Shown: positions 24,911-33,621, numbered from the stretch's first letter. The stretch is DNA of 64,000 bases from Streptomyces sp. B21-083 (GCF_036898825.1 NZ_JARUND010000001.1:3348001-3412000), one strand, 5' to 3'. The notes: generated by a model from the letters alone, not told the origin. Program-made: numbers and translations.

Positions 24911-25573
24911 ATGCTGACCATGCGACGGGCGTCTGCGACCTGCCTCTTTGCTGCCGCCATCCTGTCTATGACTGGTTGCAGCAACGATTCGGCCGACGGA
25001 TCGGGCAACGACAAGATCGCCGGAGCGGATACGGGTGAGTCGGGTTCCGCGACGCCCTCGGCCGCTGTCTCCGCTGCGGCCGAAAAGAACGCACCGACCT
25101 TCGACTTCCCGTCGGACATCAAGGTGACAGTGAAGAAGGACCCGACCGGGGATGCGAAGAAGGACGCGATTCTGCGGGACGCGGCGTACGCGGCCCAGGC
25201 TCGCGTGGAGGCGTTCACCCAAGGGAAGGGCCAGACCGCCAACATGAGCCGCTACTTCGCGGCCAATGCCCTCACCTACTGGGCCGAGCGGGTCTCGACG
25301 TTCGAGAAGGAAGGGCTCACCGTCTCAGGTGCCTACCGGTACTTCGGCTTTGAAGTCACGGATGTCGTGAGCGGTCAGGCAGCGGTCCGCTACTGCGAGG
25401 ACCAGAGCAAGGCATACAACAAGGAGATCAAGACCAACACAGTGCAGCGCACCCAACCGAGTGACAAGGACTTCGTCCTGTACACGTTCCAGACCGCGCT
25501 GGACTCCGCCGGTGACTGGCAGGTGACGCAGCAGAGTTGGAAAAAGGGGGACGCGTCGTGCGTACAGGGGTAG
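24911..25573 (+). CDS. Secreted lipoprotein, function unknown
   Basis: This 220-residue precursor has a lipoprotein signal: basic MRRAS, a hydrophobic core and lipobox SMTGC, with Cys at about residue 22. The mature protein has a Ser/Ala/Gly linker, then a folded part rich in Tyr and Phe: YAAQARVEAFTQGKGQTANM, YFAANALTYWAERV, FEKEGLTVSGAYRYFGFEV and VRYCEDQSKAYN. Two late cysteines could pair. The structure recalls small NTF2/SnoaL-like outer-face domains common in Streptomyces lipoproteins. It is translated with the next secreted protein, whose start lies inside its 3' end. Confidence 0.65.
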   Translation: MLTMRRASATCLFAAAILSMTGCSNDSADGSGNDKIAGADTGESGSATPSAAVSAAAEKNAPTFDFPSDIKVTVKKDPTGDAKKDAILRDAAYAAQARVEAFTQGKGQTANMSRYFAANALTYWAERVSTFEKEGLTVSGAYRYFGFEVTDVVSGQAAVRYCEDQSKAYNKEIKTNTVQRTQPSDKDFVLYTFQTALDSAGDWQVTQQSWKKGDASCVQG

Positions 25574-26589
25574 GGGCAGGTGCTGCTCGTCATAGTGTCC
25601 GGGCGGCGGCGACCACAGGTCTGGTGCTAGTGCTGGGGACAGGCCTCCCAGCGTATGCAGGCGAGACCACTAGCGGCGATGAAGGGACCACAGCGCCCAC
25701 CCAGCCGGACAAGAGCAGCGGCGGCGAATCCGGCAACGGCACAGTTGGTGCCAACATTCGTATCAGTCAGAGCCGCCCCAGTGCGAGCGGCTCGACCACG
25801 ACCGCCACGTCCTCGAACGCCAATTGGAAGCCTCCGGTCTGCTGGTACGAGCCCATGTACACGGCGGAGGAGTATGAGGAGTTCATCAAATCCTCCTACG
25901 GAGGGGCGGGGGAGCCTGCGGCCAGCTACGCGAGGAAGCGGGACGAGGAGAAGTACCACAAGGGCGACGAGGGATTGTGGTGGCAGGTGAAGTTCCGGAA
26001 CGACAACTACACCGACGTATGCCCTGTCACCACCAACAGCTGGGAAATCTGGGTCCCCCCGGCCGATCCCCAGCCCGACCCCAACAAGCTCACCCCGGAG
26101 ATTCTCTCCGAACTGGCGTATAACTCCACCAAGTTGCCCATTCCACCCGTGAAGCTGAGCCCGAGCGCGGATCGACTCATCGTCAATCTGGGTACGCGAG
26201 TGGCATTCGAAGGTGACTTCGACCGCGTCTGGACGACGGCCAGCATCAACTACAAGGGTATCCAGATGGCCGCGACCACTGTCGCGACCCCTGTGGCGCT
26301 CAGGGTCGAGGCCGGCACCGCGGAAGCCGACCCGCAATCGTGCACGTACGACCTGGTGCGGGGAAGGAGCGGTTATACGGTCCACAGCATGGATACGGGC
26401 TGCAATGTCACGTACCGCCGTTCGTCGGGCACTGGTACATACCCCTTCAAGGCGTCGATCACCTGGCGGGTGACCTGGACAGATTCGGCCGATCCGGACG
26501 GTCCGACGCGGCAGCCGAGGTTGCCAGACGGACTGTCCACGTACGAGCAGAACGTGGCCGTCAAGGAAATCCAGGCCGTGAACCACTGA
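25558..26589 (+). CDS. Secreted protein of the T7SS-like cassette, function unknown
   Basis: This 343-residue protein starts at GTG 25558 (AAAAAGGGGG upstream), overlapping the lipoprotein gene by 16 bases. A Sec signal peptide (AATTGLVLVLGTGLPAYA) is followed by a Ser/Thr/Gly-rich linker of about 60 residues, then a folded region with WKPPVCWYEPMYTAEEYEEF, WWQVKFRNDNYTDVCPV and WEIWVPPADPQPDP. It ends with a beta-rich domain ending in FKASITWRVTWTDSAD. Two to four cysteines suggest disulphides. Similar proteins occur in Streptomyces next to lipoproteins of this type. No enzyme motif was found. It closes the cassette before a strong terminator. Confidence 0.6.
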   Translation: MRTGVGAGAARHSVRAAATTGLVLVLGTGLPAYAGETTSGDEGTTAPTQPDKSSGGESGNGTVGANIRISQSRPSASGSTTTATSSNANWKPPVCWYEPMYTAEEYEEFIKSSYGGAGEPAASYARKRDEEKYHKGDEGLWWQVKFRNDNYTDVCPVTTNSWEIWVPPADPQPDPNKLTPEILSELAYNSTKLPIPPVKLSPSADRLIVNLGTRVAFEGDFDRVWTTASINYKGIQMAATTVATPVALRVEAGTAEADPQSCTYDLVRGRSGYTVHSMDTGCNVTYRRSSGTGTYPFKASITWRVTWTDSADPDGPTRQPRLPDGLSTYEQNVAVKEIQAVNH

Positions 26590-26733
26590 ACCGACCAGCT
26601 CTGCATACCATTTCGGCCGGGGCCTGGTGGCCGTCCAAGCGATCTCCAAGCGGGGACGACTCTGCCGGGGCACGGTTCCGTCGTTGGCGGCTCTTCGTAT
26701 TCGAGCGATACTCGGGGACACTCGACGCCCGGC

Positions 26734-26778
26734 AAGTGAGGAGCTGCGGGAGTGTCACATTCCCGCAGCTCCTCACTT
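26734..26778. terminator. Bidirectional terminator after the T7SS-like cassette
   Basis: A perfect 18-bp inverted repeat (AAGTGAGGAGCTGCGGGA and its complement) with a 9-nt loop at 26752-26760 separates the plus-strand cassette from the minus-strand DUF6247 unit. Terminal AA/TT pairs give short U-tracts on both strands. Confidence 0.9.
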
Positions 26779-26845
26779 TGACGCACTGACAGGGTGCCGC
26801 GTCACTCAGGTTCGGAGACCGCGTTGGCCCGGCCAGACCGCCTTC

Positions 26846-27136
26846 TCACAGATTGACGCGCTTCACGTACACGCGCTTGCGGTACGGAACGACCTGATAC
26901 CAGACGAGGATCGTGCCGGTGCTGTAGGTGCGCAGCCGCATGGGATTCGGGTCCTCGTCGAGGCGGCCCTCCGGATCGAGACCGTATGCGGCGAGGTCGG
27001 CCAAGGCTGACGCGATGACAGCGACCGACTCCCGGTCTGGGGCCTTCATACCGCCGACCACCCACTCGGCGTCCGGATCGTACTCCCAGGCCCACCCGGT
27101 GACGTCGTCCTCAATACCTTCTTGCCGTTCGTTCAC
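26846..27136 (-). CDS. Small protein partner of DUF6247, candidate RelE-like toxin
   Basis: This 96-residue protein begins with an acidic region (TGWAWEYDPDAEWVV), has a helix (SVAVIASALADLAAYG) and ends with a beta-rich basic tail (RTYSTGTILVWYQVVPYRKR, then VYVKRVNL). A helix followed by strands ending in a basic Y-x-V-x-R run is the layout of RelE/ParE-fold toxins, although the catalytic residues cannot be verified. Its ATG shares ATGA with the stop of the DUF6247 gene, the antitoxin-first order usual for type II modules. The pairing seems repeated, in decayed form, at 18230-18690. The function is inferred. Confidence 0.55.
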   Translation of the reverse strand: MNERQEGIEDDVTGWAWEYDPDAEWVVGGMKAPDRESVAVIASALADLAAYGLDPEGRLDEDPNPMRLRTYSTGTILVWYQVVPYRKRVYVKRVNL

Positions 27137-27498
27137 CGCAGACCGACTCCGGCCTCCTCGGACGCCGCGTCGAGTATGCGGGTGACCGCAGCCTGGGCCT
27201 GCTGGAAAGCGTCCTGCGGAGCGCTCGGGTCGGCGATGGTCCGCTCAGCCTCACGCATCATCCGCGCCTGCTCAGGGTGACGCTCGATGGCAACGAGTGT
27301 GGCCCACTTCTCCAGGAACAGCCGCATAGGTGTGATCGACGAGAGCTGGATGGCCTGGTCGAAGGCTTCTCCAAGGTCGCGGTCGAACTCGGGTAGCCGG
27401 GAGAGTGCGATCTGCTTGACGGCCTCGCGGAGGGCATCACGGGTGGTCGGCGGCTGCGGGATGAGCGGTGGCCGTGTTTCGGCGTGCTGTGCACTCAT
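27133..27498 (-). CDS. DUF6247-family protein, candidate antitoxin
   Basis: This 121-residue, mostly helical, acidic protein reads LIPQPPTTRDALREAVKQIA, SRLPEFDRDLGEAFDQAI, LFLEKWATLVAIERHPEQA and QQAQAAVTRILDAASEEAG. It is the intact counterpart of the amber-interrupted copy at 18343-18690. DUF6247 genes are frequent in Streptomyces. Here it is the first gene of a two-gene overlapping unit. Size, acidity and gene order fit an antitoxin, but no DNA-binding motif such as ribbon-helix-helix is evident, so an alternative is a general adaptor of unknown use. Confidence 0.65.
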   Translation of the reverse strand: MSAQHAETRPPLIPQPPTTRDALREAVKQIALSRLPEFDRDLGEAFDQAIQLSSITPMRLFLEKWATLVAIERHPEQARMMREAERTIADPSAPQDAFQQAQAAVTRILDAASEEAGVGLR

Positions 27499-27708
27499 GC
27501 GTTGCTCCCTTCGACGCTGCTCGTCACGACCCTAGCCGCGCTCTCATGCGAAGAGCGAGTTGTTCAGGGGCGCGCCTAGGCGGCAGAGACGCGGAGACGC
27601 GTCTGCCGAAGCCGGGCTCCGGTCACCCACCCCCCGGAGCCCGCCACAGCCCATCAGCAACCCACCGGCAGCCCACCCAAGGCGCTGCCCGGCGAGCGGA
27701 GTGAGGGT

Positions 27709-27903
27709 TCAGAACTTCAGGTCGCCGATCATGCCCGCGATGCTTGTCGTCAGGTCGCTGATGGTCGGGGCGAAGGTTGATGAGGCCATGTAGAACCCCA
27801 GCAGCATGCACACCACCGCATGCCCTCCCTTGAGCCCTGACTTCTTGATCAGCAAGAAGACGATGATCGCCAGCAGCACGACCGCCGAAATCGAAAGTGC
27901 CAC
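27709..27903 (-). CDS. 64-residue membrane protein
   Basis: This small protein has two hydrophobic helices (residues 3-20, SISAVVLLAIIVFLLIKKSG, and about 27-45, HAVVCMLLGFYMASSTFA) and a short C-terminal amphipathic segment (ISDLTTSIAGMIGDL). Near-identical small proteins are common in Streptomyces chromosomes and some integrative elements (recognised by eye). No function is assigned. The start ATG 27903 follows CTTGGAGGTG, a strong ribosome-binding site, which supports it as real. Confidence 0.75.
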   Translation of the reverse strand: MALSISAVVLLAIIVFLLIKKSGLKGGHAVVCMLLGFYMASSTFAPTISDLTTSIAGMIGDLKF

Positions 27904-28079
27904 GGCGGCTCACCTCCAAGGGGCCCAGGGATGCAGGGGGTCTGACTATGGGGGCAGTAGATCCATACAGTGGCCAGCAGGTTCATACCCACTCGCCGCC
28001 AGTGATCATAACTATTCGCCCGCGCGCATCGGTCGGCGCACGGCCGCACAAGGGGGCGCATGGCCAATATGGTCGAGCC

Positions 28080-30197
28080 ATGACTATCGAGCCCGTCTCC
28101 TTCCCCCGTCGGCACGCCCGAACCCAGCGATTCACGCTCGGCGCGCCCCGCGCCTTCAGCGTGGCGCCCGACGGTTCACGGGTCGTCTACCTGCGGTCCT
28201 CCGCCGGCACCGACCGGGCGAACAAGCTCTGGGTGCTCGACCTCCCGGACGGCGGCGAGCGCGTGGCAGCCGACCCGTTCGCGCTTCTCGGCGGGGCCGG
28301 CGAGAAGCTGTCCGTCGAGGAGCGGGCGCGTCGGGAGCGCAGCCGTGAGGGAAGCGCCGGAATCGTCGGTTACGCCACCGACTCGGCCGTGGAAGTGGCC
28401 GCCTTCGCCTTGTCCGGGCGGCTTTTCGTGGCCGAACTGCAGGCCGGGACAGTGCGCGAGATCCCCGCCGCGAAGGCCGTTCTCGACCCTCGCCCCTCCC
28501 CCGACGGGCGGCTCGTCGCGTACGTCGCGGACGGTGCCCTGCGCCTCGCCGACCTGGCCGGCGGGCAGTCCCGCGTGCTCGCGGAGCCCGAGTCGGAGAC
28601 GGTGACGTACGGGCTGGCGGAGTTCATCGCGGCCGAGGAGATGTCCCGTTCACGCGGCTTCTGGTGGTCCTCGGAGTCCGATCGGCTGCTGGTCGCGCGG
28701 GCCGACGACGCGCCCGTGGACCGCTGGTGGATCTCCGATCCGGCGCATCCGGAACGTGAGCCGCAGCGCGTCGCGTATCCGGCGGCGGGGACCCTGAACG
28801 CCGAGGTGCGGCTCTTCGTACTCACTCTCAGCGGGGTGCGCACCGAGGTCGTCTGGGACCGGGCGCGGTACCCGTATCTGGCGCGTGTGCACTGGTCAGG
28901 GGCAGGAGCGCCGCTGATTCTGGTGCAGTCGCGGGACCAGCGCGGGCAGCTCTTCCTGGCCGTGGACCCGGACACGGGGGCGACCCGGATGGTGCACGCG
29001 GAGGAAGATCCACATTGGCTTGATCTTTTCCCTGGTGTGCCCTGCTGGAGCCCCTCCGGACAGCTCGTACGGATCGCCGACGAGGGCGGCGCCAGGGTGC
29101 TGGCGGTCGGTGAACGACCCCTGACGGGCGCCCAGTTGCACATCCGGGCAGTGCTCGATGTCACCGCCGACGACGTGCTCGTGTCGGCCTCGGCAGGTGA
29201 GGCTGCGGTCGGCACCGAGATCGGCGAAGTACACGTCTATCGAGTGAACGAGCTCGGGTCGGAGCGCGTCTCGCAAGAGCCCGGCGTGCACTCGGCAGTT
29301 CGCGCCGGGGGCGTGACCGTGCTCCTGTCGGCGGTGCCGGACCGGCCGGGGACCCAGGTGCAGGTGCTGCGCGACGGGAAGCAGGTGGCGAGCGTCGCCT
29401 CGTACGCCGAAGACCCCGGTTTGTCCCCGCGCATCACCCTCACCGAGGGGGGCGCACGCCGAATTCCATGCGCCCTGCTTATGCCGACCGACTACGACGG
29501 CGTCACTCGCCTCCCTGTCCTCATGGACCCCTACGGTGGTCCGCACGGCCCCCGAGTGGTCGCCGCGCACAACGCGCACCTCACCTCGCAGTGGTTCGCC
29601 GACCAGGGTTTCGCGGTGGTCGTCGCGGACGGCCGGGGCACTCCGGGACGCTCGCCGGCCTGGGAGAAGGCGGTGCACGGGGACTTCACCGTCTCCCTCG
29701 ACGACCAGATCGAGGCCCTGCACGGCCTCGCCGAACACCACCCGCTCGACCTCTCCCGGGTGGCGATCCGGGGCTGGTCGTACGGCGGCTGGCTCGCGGG
29801 GCTGGCGGTGCTGCGGCGCCCCGACGTCTTCCACGCGGGCATCGCGGGCGCCCCGGTGACGGACTGGCGGCTGTACGACACGCACTACACGGAGCGATAC
29901 CTCGGCGACCCGGCCACGGCACCGGAGGCGTACGCGAACAGCTCGCTGGTGACGGAGGCCGGGCTGTCCTCGCCCGCGGACCCGCACCGCCCGCTGATGG
30001 TCGTCCACGGCACCGCCGACGACAACGTGGTCTTCGCGCACGCCCTGCGCCTGTCCTCGGCCCTGCTGGCCGCGGGCCGCCCGCACGAGGTACTCCCATT
30101 GTCGGGCGTCACCCACATGACCCCGCAGGAACAGGTCGCGGAGAACCTGCTGCTGCTCCAAGTGGACTTCCTGAAGCGGGCGTTGGGGCTCTCGTAG
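28080..30197 (+). CDS. S9 family dipeptidyl-peptidase IV-like serine peptidase
   Basis: This 705-residue cytoplasmic protein has an N-terminal beta-propeller (residues about 25-440) and a C-terminal alpha/beta-hydrolase domain. The catalytic Ser567 lies in GWSYGG, Asp648 in GTADDNV and His679 in GVTHMT. The propeller has GLAEFIAAEEMSRSRGFWWS, whose paired Glu186-Glu187 match the DPP-IV residues that grip the free N-terminus of the peptide. It should therefore release dipeptides from N-termini. ATG 28080 is chosen because the 61 codons upstream look non-coding. No signal peptide is visible. It lies just before three peptide importers, so breakdown of imported peptides is plausible. Confidence 0.9.
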   Translation: MTIEPVSFPRRHARTQRFTLGAPRAFSVAPDGSRVVYLRSSAGTDRANKLWVLDLPDGGERVAADPFALLGGAGEKLSVEERARRERSREGSAGIVGYATDSAVEVAAFALSGRLFVAELQAGTVREIPAAKAVLDPRPSPDGRLVAYVADGALRLADLAGGQSRVLAEPESETVTYGLAEFIAAEEMSRSRGFWWSSESDRLLVARADDAPVDRWWISDPAHPEREPQRVAYPAAGTLNAEVRLFVLTLSGVRTEVVWDRARYPYLARVHWSGAGAPLILVQSRDQRGQLFLAVDPDTGATRMVHAEEDPHWLDLFPGVPCWSPSGQLVRIADEGGARVLAVGERPLTGAQLHIRAVLDVTADDVLVSASAGEAAVGTEIGEVHVYRVNELGSERVSQEPGVHSAVRAGGVTVLLSAVPDRPGTQVQVLRDGKQVASVASYAEDPGLSPRITLTEGGARRIPCALLMPTDYDGVTRLPVLMDPYGGPHGPRVVAAHNAHLTSQWFADQGFAVVVADGRGTPGRSPAWEKAVHGDFTVSLDDQIEALHGLAEHHPLDLSRVAIRGWSYGGWLAGLAVLRRPDVFHAGIAGAPVTDWRLYDTHYTERYLGDPATAPEAYANSSLVTEAGLSSPADPHRPLMVVHGTADDNVVFAHALRLSSALLAAGRPHEVLPLSGVTHMTPQEQVAENLLLLQVDFLKRALGLS

Positions 30198-30237
30198 GCC
30201 CCGCACACATCTCGCGCGGATCTCGTGCGGGCACGGC

Positions 30238-30273
30238 AACGGGCCGGGGCTACATGGCGAGCCCCGGCCCGTT
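30238..30273 (+). terminator. Terminator after the S9 peptidase
   Basis: AACGGGCCGGGGCT and its exact complement form a 14-bp stem with an 8-nt loop, 40 bases after the stop codon. Confidence 0.8.
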
Positions 30274-30608
30274 TACGGCACCCGCACGGCCGTACGTTCC
30301 TCAGAGTGGCCCGTCCATATATCGAGACCGGGTCGGCCAAGTTGCCTGCATGTTAACGCGGTTCATGTGTGTTTGTACGGTTATTCCTACCCGTCGGTAA
30401 GATCGTCCCGGATTCCGGACCACCTCGGCCACGCCCGGCCGCCCCTCGGCTTCCCCCGCCCCCTCCCCGGCTTCCCTCCCGCTTTGGTCATGGCCGTCCA
30501 AAGCTGACCCAAGTGGCGCCCCACCCCTGAGTCAAAGGGCAAAAGTCCACATCAAAGGCGTCAACAAAACATTGACGGCGACTGAAGCGGCGCTGAAAAG
30601 TCCCCAAT
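30274..30608 (+). promoter_or_regulatory. Upstream region of the first peptide importer
   Basis: This 335-base non-coding stretch has a local AT-rich patch (30335-30405, including ATGTTAACGCGGTTCATG) and TTGACGGCGACTG near 30570 that could be a -35-like hexamer. A matching -10 could not be fixed. It presumably drives the operon starting at 30609. Confidence 0.4.
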
Positions 30609-31637
30609 GTGACCTCGCCTATACCTTCCGCCACCGCACCCCAGGTGGCGGCCGATTCCGGAGCCGTTCCGCCGACGCCCACCGCGCCGGCCCGCGGCGG
30701 CACCGGCCGCTCGCCGGGCCGGATCGCCTGGCTGCGCTTCCGCCGCGACCGCACCGGTGTCGTCTCGGCCGTCGTGGTCGTGGTGTTCTTCGTCGCGGGC
30801 ATCGGAGCCCCGCTGATCTCCAAGCTCTACGGCAAGGACCCGTACACCACGTACGGCCAGAACGGCACCGGCCTGCTCAACGAGTTCGGTTTCCCGATCC
30901 GGCCCAACGGCGGCATCAGCGGCGACTTCTGGTTCGGAGTCGAGCCCCAACTCGGCCGGGACGTCTTCACCCTGCTGCTCTACGGCATCCGCAACTCGCT
31001 GCTCATCGCCACGGTCACGACCGTCCTGGTCACCCTGTTCGGCATCGCCGTCGGTCTCACGGCCGGCTATCTGGGCGGACGGATCGACAGTTTCGTCGGC
31101 CGGGTCATCGACATCCTGCTGGCGTTCCCCTCCACCCTGTTCTTCATCGCCTTCTGGCCGGTGATGATCTCGATCTTCGTGTCACCGGAGGAGAACACCC
31201 CGACCTGGCTGACCGTCGTCAGCCTCATCTCCGTGATGACCGCGTTCGGCTGGGCGCCCCTCGCCCGGCTGCTGCGCGGGGAGGTACTCGCCCTGCGCGA
31301 ACGGGAGTTCGTCGAGTCCGCCAAGGTCACCGGAGCCTCCCCGGCCCGGATCGTCTTCCGGGAACTGCTGCCCAACCTGTGGACGCCGATCCTCATCCAG
31401 GCCACCCTCGCGCTGCCGATGTACGTGACCACCGAGGCGGCGCTCGCCTTCCTCGGGGTCGGGCTCAGCGACCCCACGCCCGACTGGGGCGTGATGATCC
31501 AGCGCGGGGCGCAGGTCTACCAGAACGACATCACGTACATGCTCTTCCCCGGCCTGGCGATGGTGATCTTCGTGATCGCCTTCAACCTCCTCGGCGACTC
31601 CGTGCGCGACGCACTGGACCCGAAGACCAGGCGCTGA
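30609..31637 (+). CDS. Peptide ABC importer permease, OppC/DppC type
   Basis: This 342-residue inner-membrane permease begins with a 38-residue Pro/Ala-rich cytoplasmic extension, then LRFRRDRTGVVSAVVVVVFF and a total of about six helices. It carries the OppC features FGVEPQLGRDVFTLLLYG, the EAA-type coupling loop (REFVESAKVTGASPARIVFR) and TEAALAFLGVGLSDPTPDWG, ending LGDSVRDALDPKTRR. Start GTG 30609 lacks a clear ribosome-binding site, so a later start is possible. In this unit the C permease comes first, ahead of the binding protein and B permease, an uncommon order. Confidence 0.9.
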   Translation: MTSPIPSATAPQVAADSGAVPPTPTAPARGGTGRSPGRIAWLRFRRDRTGVVSAVVVVVFFVAGIGAPLISKLYGKDPYTTYGQNGTGLLNEFGFPIRPNGGISGDFWFGVEPQLGRDVFTLLLYGIRNSLLIATVTTVLVTLFGIAVGLTAGYLGGRIDSFVGRVIDILLAFPSTLFFIAFWPVMISIFVSPEENTPTWLTVVSLISVMTAFGWAPLARLLRGEVLALREREFVESAKVTGASPARIVFRELLPNLWTPILIQATLALPMYVTTEAALAFLGVGLSDPTPDWGVMIQRGAQVYQNDITYMLFPGLAMVIFVIAFNLLGDSVRDALDPKTRR

Positions 31638-31659
31638 GCAACAGCGCTGCCCCCGCCCG

Positions 31660-31690
31660 CACCCGCACCCGCACCCGCACCCCGCACCGC
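31660..31690. repeat. (CCCGCA)n hexamer array
   Basis: Four to five CCCGCA units lie between the C permease and the binding-protein gene. They are the reverse complement of the array type at 9871-9906 and give a G-quadruplex motif on the minus strand. Short ACCGGAA-type repeats follow to about 31730. Confidence 0.75.
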
Positions 31691-31763
31691 AGAAATCCGG
31701 AAACACCGGAACAACCGGAACCACCGGGAACACCCCTTCTCCCTGATTCAGGCAGGACACCCC

Positions 31764-33545
31764 ATGTCTCTCTCCCGCAGAAACTTCGTCATCGCCACCA
31801 CGGTCGCCGCCGGCGGCTCCATGGTTCTGTCCGCGTGCAGCAGCGGTGGTGGGGGTGGTGGCGGCACGTCGGGGGGCGGCGCGGCCGGGACCAGCAAGTT
31901 CGCGTCGGTCAGCATCGGCACCGCGAAGGACTCCACGGGTCCCGCGCCGGAGATCCCGGGGGCGAAGAAGGGCGGCACGATCCGGCCGATCGGCCCGCAG
32001 GACTTCTCGCACCTCGACCCGCAGCGCATCTACTACTCGTGGAACTCCGAGATCGGCAACCTCTACATCCGCTGCCTGACCGGCTATCGCATCGACGGCG
32101 GCGCGATGAAGCTCGTCGGCGACCTCGCCACCGACACCGGCACCATGTCGGACGGCGGCAAGACCTGGACGTACACCCTGAAGGACGGGCTGAAGTGGGA
32201 GGACGGCAGTGAGCTGACCGTCGACGACGTACGGCACGGCATCGAGCGCGGCTTCGCCACCTTCACCACCGAGGGCGCCACCTACCTCCAGGCCGCGCTG
32301 ACCGGCACCAACGACTTCCGCTCGGTCTACAAGGGCCCGTACGACGGCAAGCACCTCGACTCGGTCGTCACGGACACCGCGAAGAAGACGATCACCTTCC
32401 ACCTCAAGACGGCCCGCCCGGACCTCAACTGGACGCTGGCCATGCAGTCGTACGGAGCGGTGTCCGCCAAGCACGACACCAAGGAGAAGTACGACAAGGA
32501 TCCGTTCTCCTGCGGGCCCTACCGACTCTCCGCGCACTCCGTCGACAAGTCGCTGACGATGGTCCGCAACACCCACTGGGACCCGGCGACCGACCCGATC
32601 CGCAACGCCTACCCGGACACGTTCGCCTTCGAGTTCGGCCCCGAGGCGCTGCAGAGCACCGACCGGCTGATCGCGGACTCCGGGACCGACCAGTACGCGG
32701 TGATGGCGTACAGCGGGGTCCCCGCCGAGCGCATCCAGAAGGTACTGACGACACCCGCGCTGAAGAGCCGTACCGTCGACGGGCTGCTCACGGGTCTGTA
32801 CTACTACGCCATCAACTGCAAGCGGATCACCGACGTGAGGGTTCGTCAGGCGCTCAACTACGCCTGGCCGTTGCAGCAGATCCGGACGATCTACGGCGGG
32901 CCCTCCGCCGGCGACTACGCGACCACGATCCTCGGCCCCGACATGGCCGGCCGGGTGAAGTTCGACATCTACGGCAAGCTGACGAAGCCGCAGGGCGACA
33001 CCGCGAAGGCCAAGGCGCTGCTCAAGGAGGCCGGCAAGCTCGGCCAGAAGATCGTCTACACCTACCCGCAGGGTGGCAACGACGCCTACGAGAAGACGAA
33101 GGTCGTCATCGCCAACGCCCTGAAGGAGGCGGGCTTCGACCCGGTGATCAAGCCGGTGGAGTCGACCAGCTACTACGACCAGGTCCAGCAGATCGACAAC
33201 TCGTTCGACGTGATGTGGTTCGGCTGGGCCCCCGACTGGCCCACCGGCTACACCATGCTCCAGCCCCTCTTCGACGGCCGCACGATCGCCAACGGCGCCA
33301 ACAACGTCTCCCAGCTGAAGGCGAGCTGGGTGGACGCCGCGATCGACAAGGCCGCCGCCATCACCGACCCGACGCAGGCCGACGCGGCGTGGACGGCCCT
33401 GGACAAGCAGCTCATGGAGAAGGAGGCGCCGATCATCCCCGAGACGTACCAGCGCCGCTTCTACCTGTACGGCAGCAAGGTCGGCGGCACCGAGTACGAC
33501 CCCCTGAACTCGTCGTTCGTGCTTTACAAGCTGTACGCGAAGTAG
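31764..33545 (+). CDS. Peptide ABC importer substrate-binding lipoprotein, Tat-type signal
   Basis: This 593-residue SBP of family 5 is tethered outside the membrane and delivers substrate to the permeases. The signal MSLSRRNFVIATTVAAGGSM ends in a lipobox, LSAC, and the twin arginine before a hydrophobic stretch suggests Tat export. A Gly-rich linker follows. Typical family-5 segments include YTLKDGLKWEDGSELTVDDV near residue 140, MSDGGKTWTYTL and GVPAERIQKVLTTP. The C-terminal lobe ends EAPIIPETYQRRFYLYG. The ligand is unknown. It lies between the C and B permease genes. Confidence 0.9.
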   Translation: MSLSRRNFVIATTVAAGGSMVLSACSSGGGGGGGTSGGGAAGTSKFASVSIGTAKDSTGPAPEIPGAKKGGTIRPIGPQDFSHLDPQRIYYSWNSEIGNLYIRCLTGYRIDGGAMKLVGDLATDTGTMSDGGKTWTYTLKDGLKWEDGSELTVDDVRHGIERGFATFTTEGATYLQAALTGTNDFRSVYKGPYDGKHLDSVVTDTAKKTITFHLKTARPDLNWTLAMQSYGAVSAKHDTKEKYDKDPFSCGPYRLSAHSVDKSLTMVRNTHWDPATDPIRNAYPDTFAFEFGPEALQSTDRLIADSGTDQYAVMAYSGVPAERIQKVLTTPALKSRTVDGLLTGLYYYAINCKRITDVRVRQALNYAWPLQQIRTIYGGPSAGDYATTILGPDMAGRVKFDIYGKLTKPQGDTAKAKALLKEAGKLGQKIVYTYPQGGNDAYEKTKVVIANALKEAGFDPVIKPVESTSYYDQVQQIDNSFDVMWFGWAPDWPTGYTMLQPLFDGRTIANGANNVSQLKASWVDAAIDKAAAITDPTQADAAWTALDKQLMEKEAPIIPETYQRRFYLYGSKVGGTEYDPLNSSFVLYKLYAK

Positions 33546-33550
33546 AGCTG

Positions 33551-33621
33551 GAACTGCGGTTCTTCGGCTGCGGGCCGGTGGGGGCTGGTCGCGCAGTTCC
33601 CCGCGCCCCTAAAAGGGCGCG
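33551..33621 (+). repeat. Interspersed intergenic repeat, copy 3 (longest)
   Basis: GAACTGCGGTTCTTCGGCTG, then GGTGGGGGCTGGTCGCGCAG and the hairpin GCGCCCCTAAAAGGGCGC. This is the same element as at 13490-13554 in the opposite sense. It sits inside an operon, between the binding-protein and B permease genes, which is less usual and may lower downstream expression. Confidence 0.88.
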
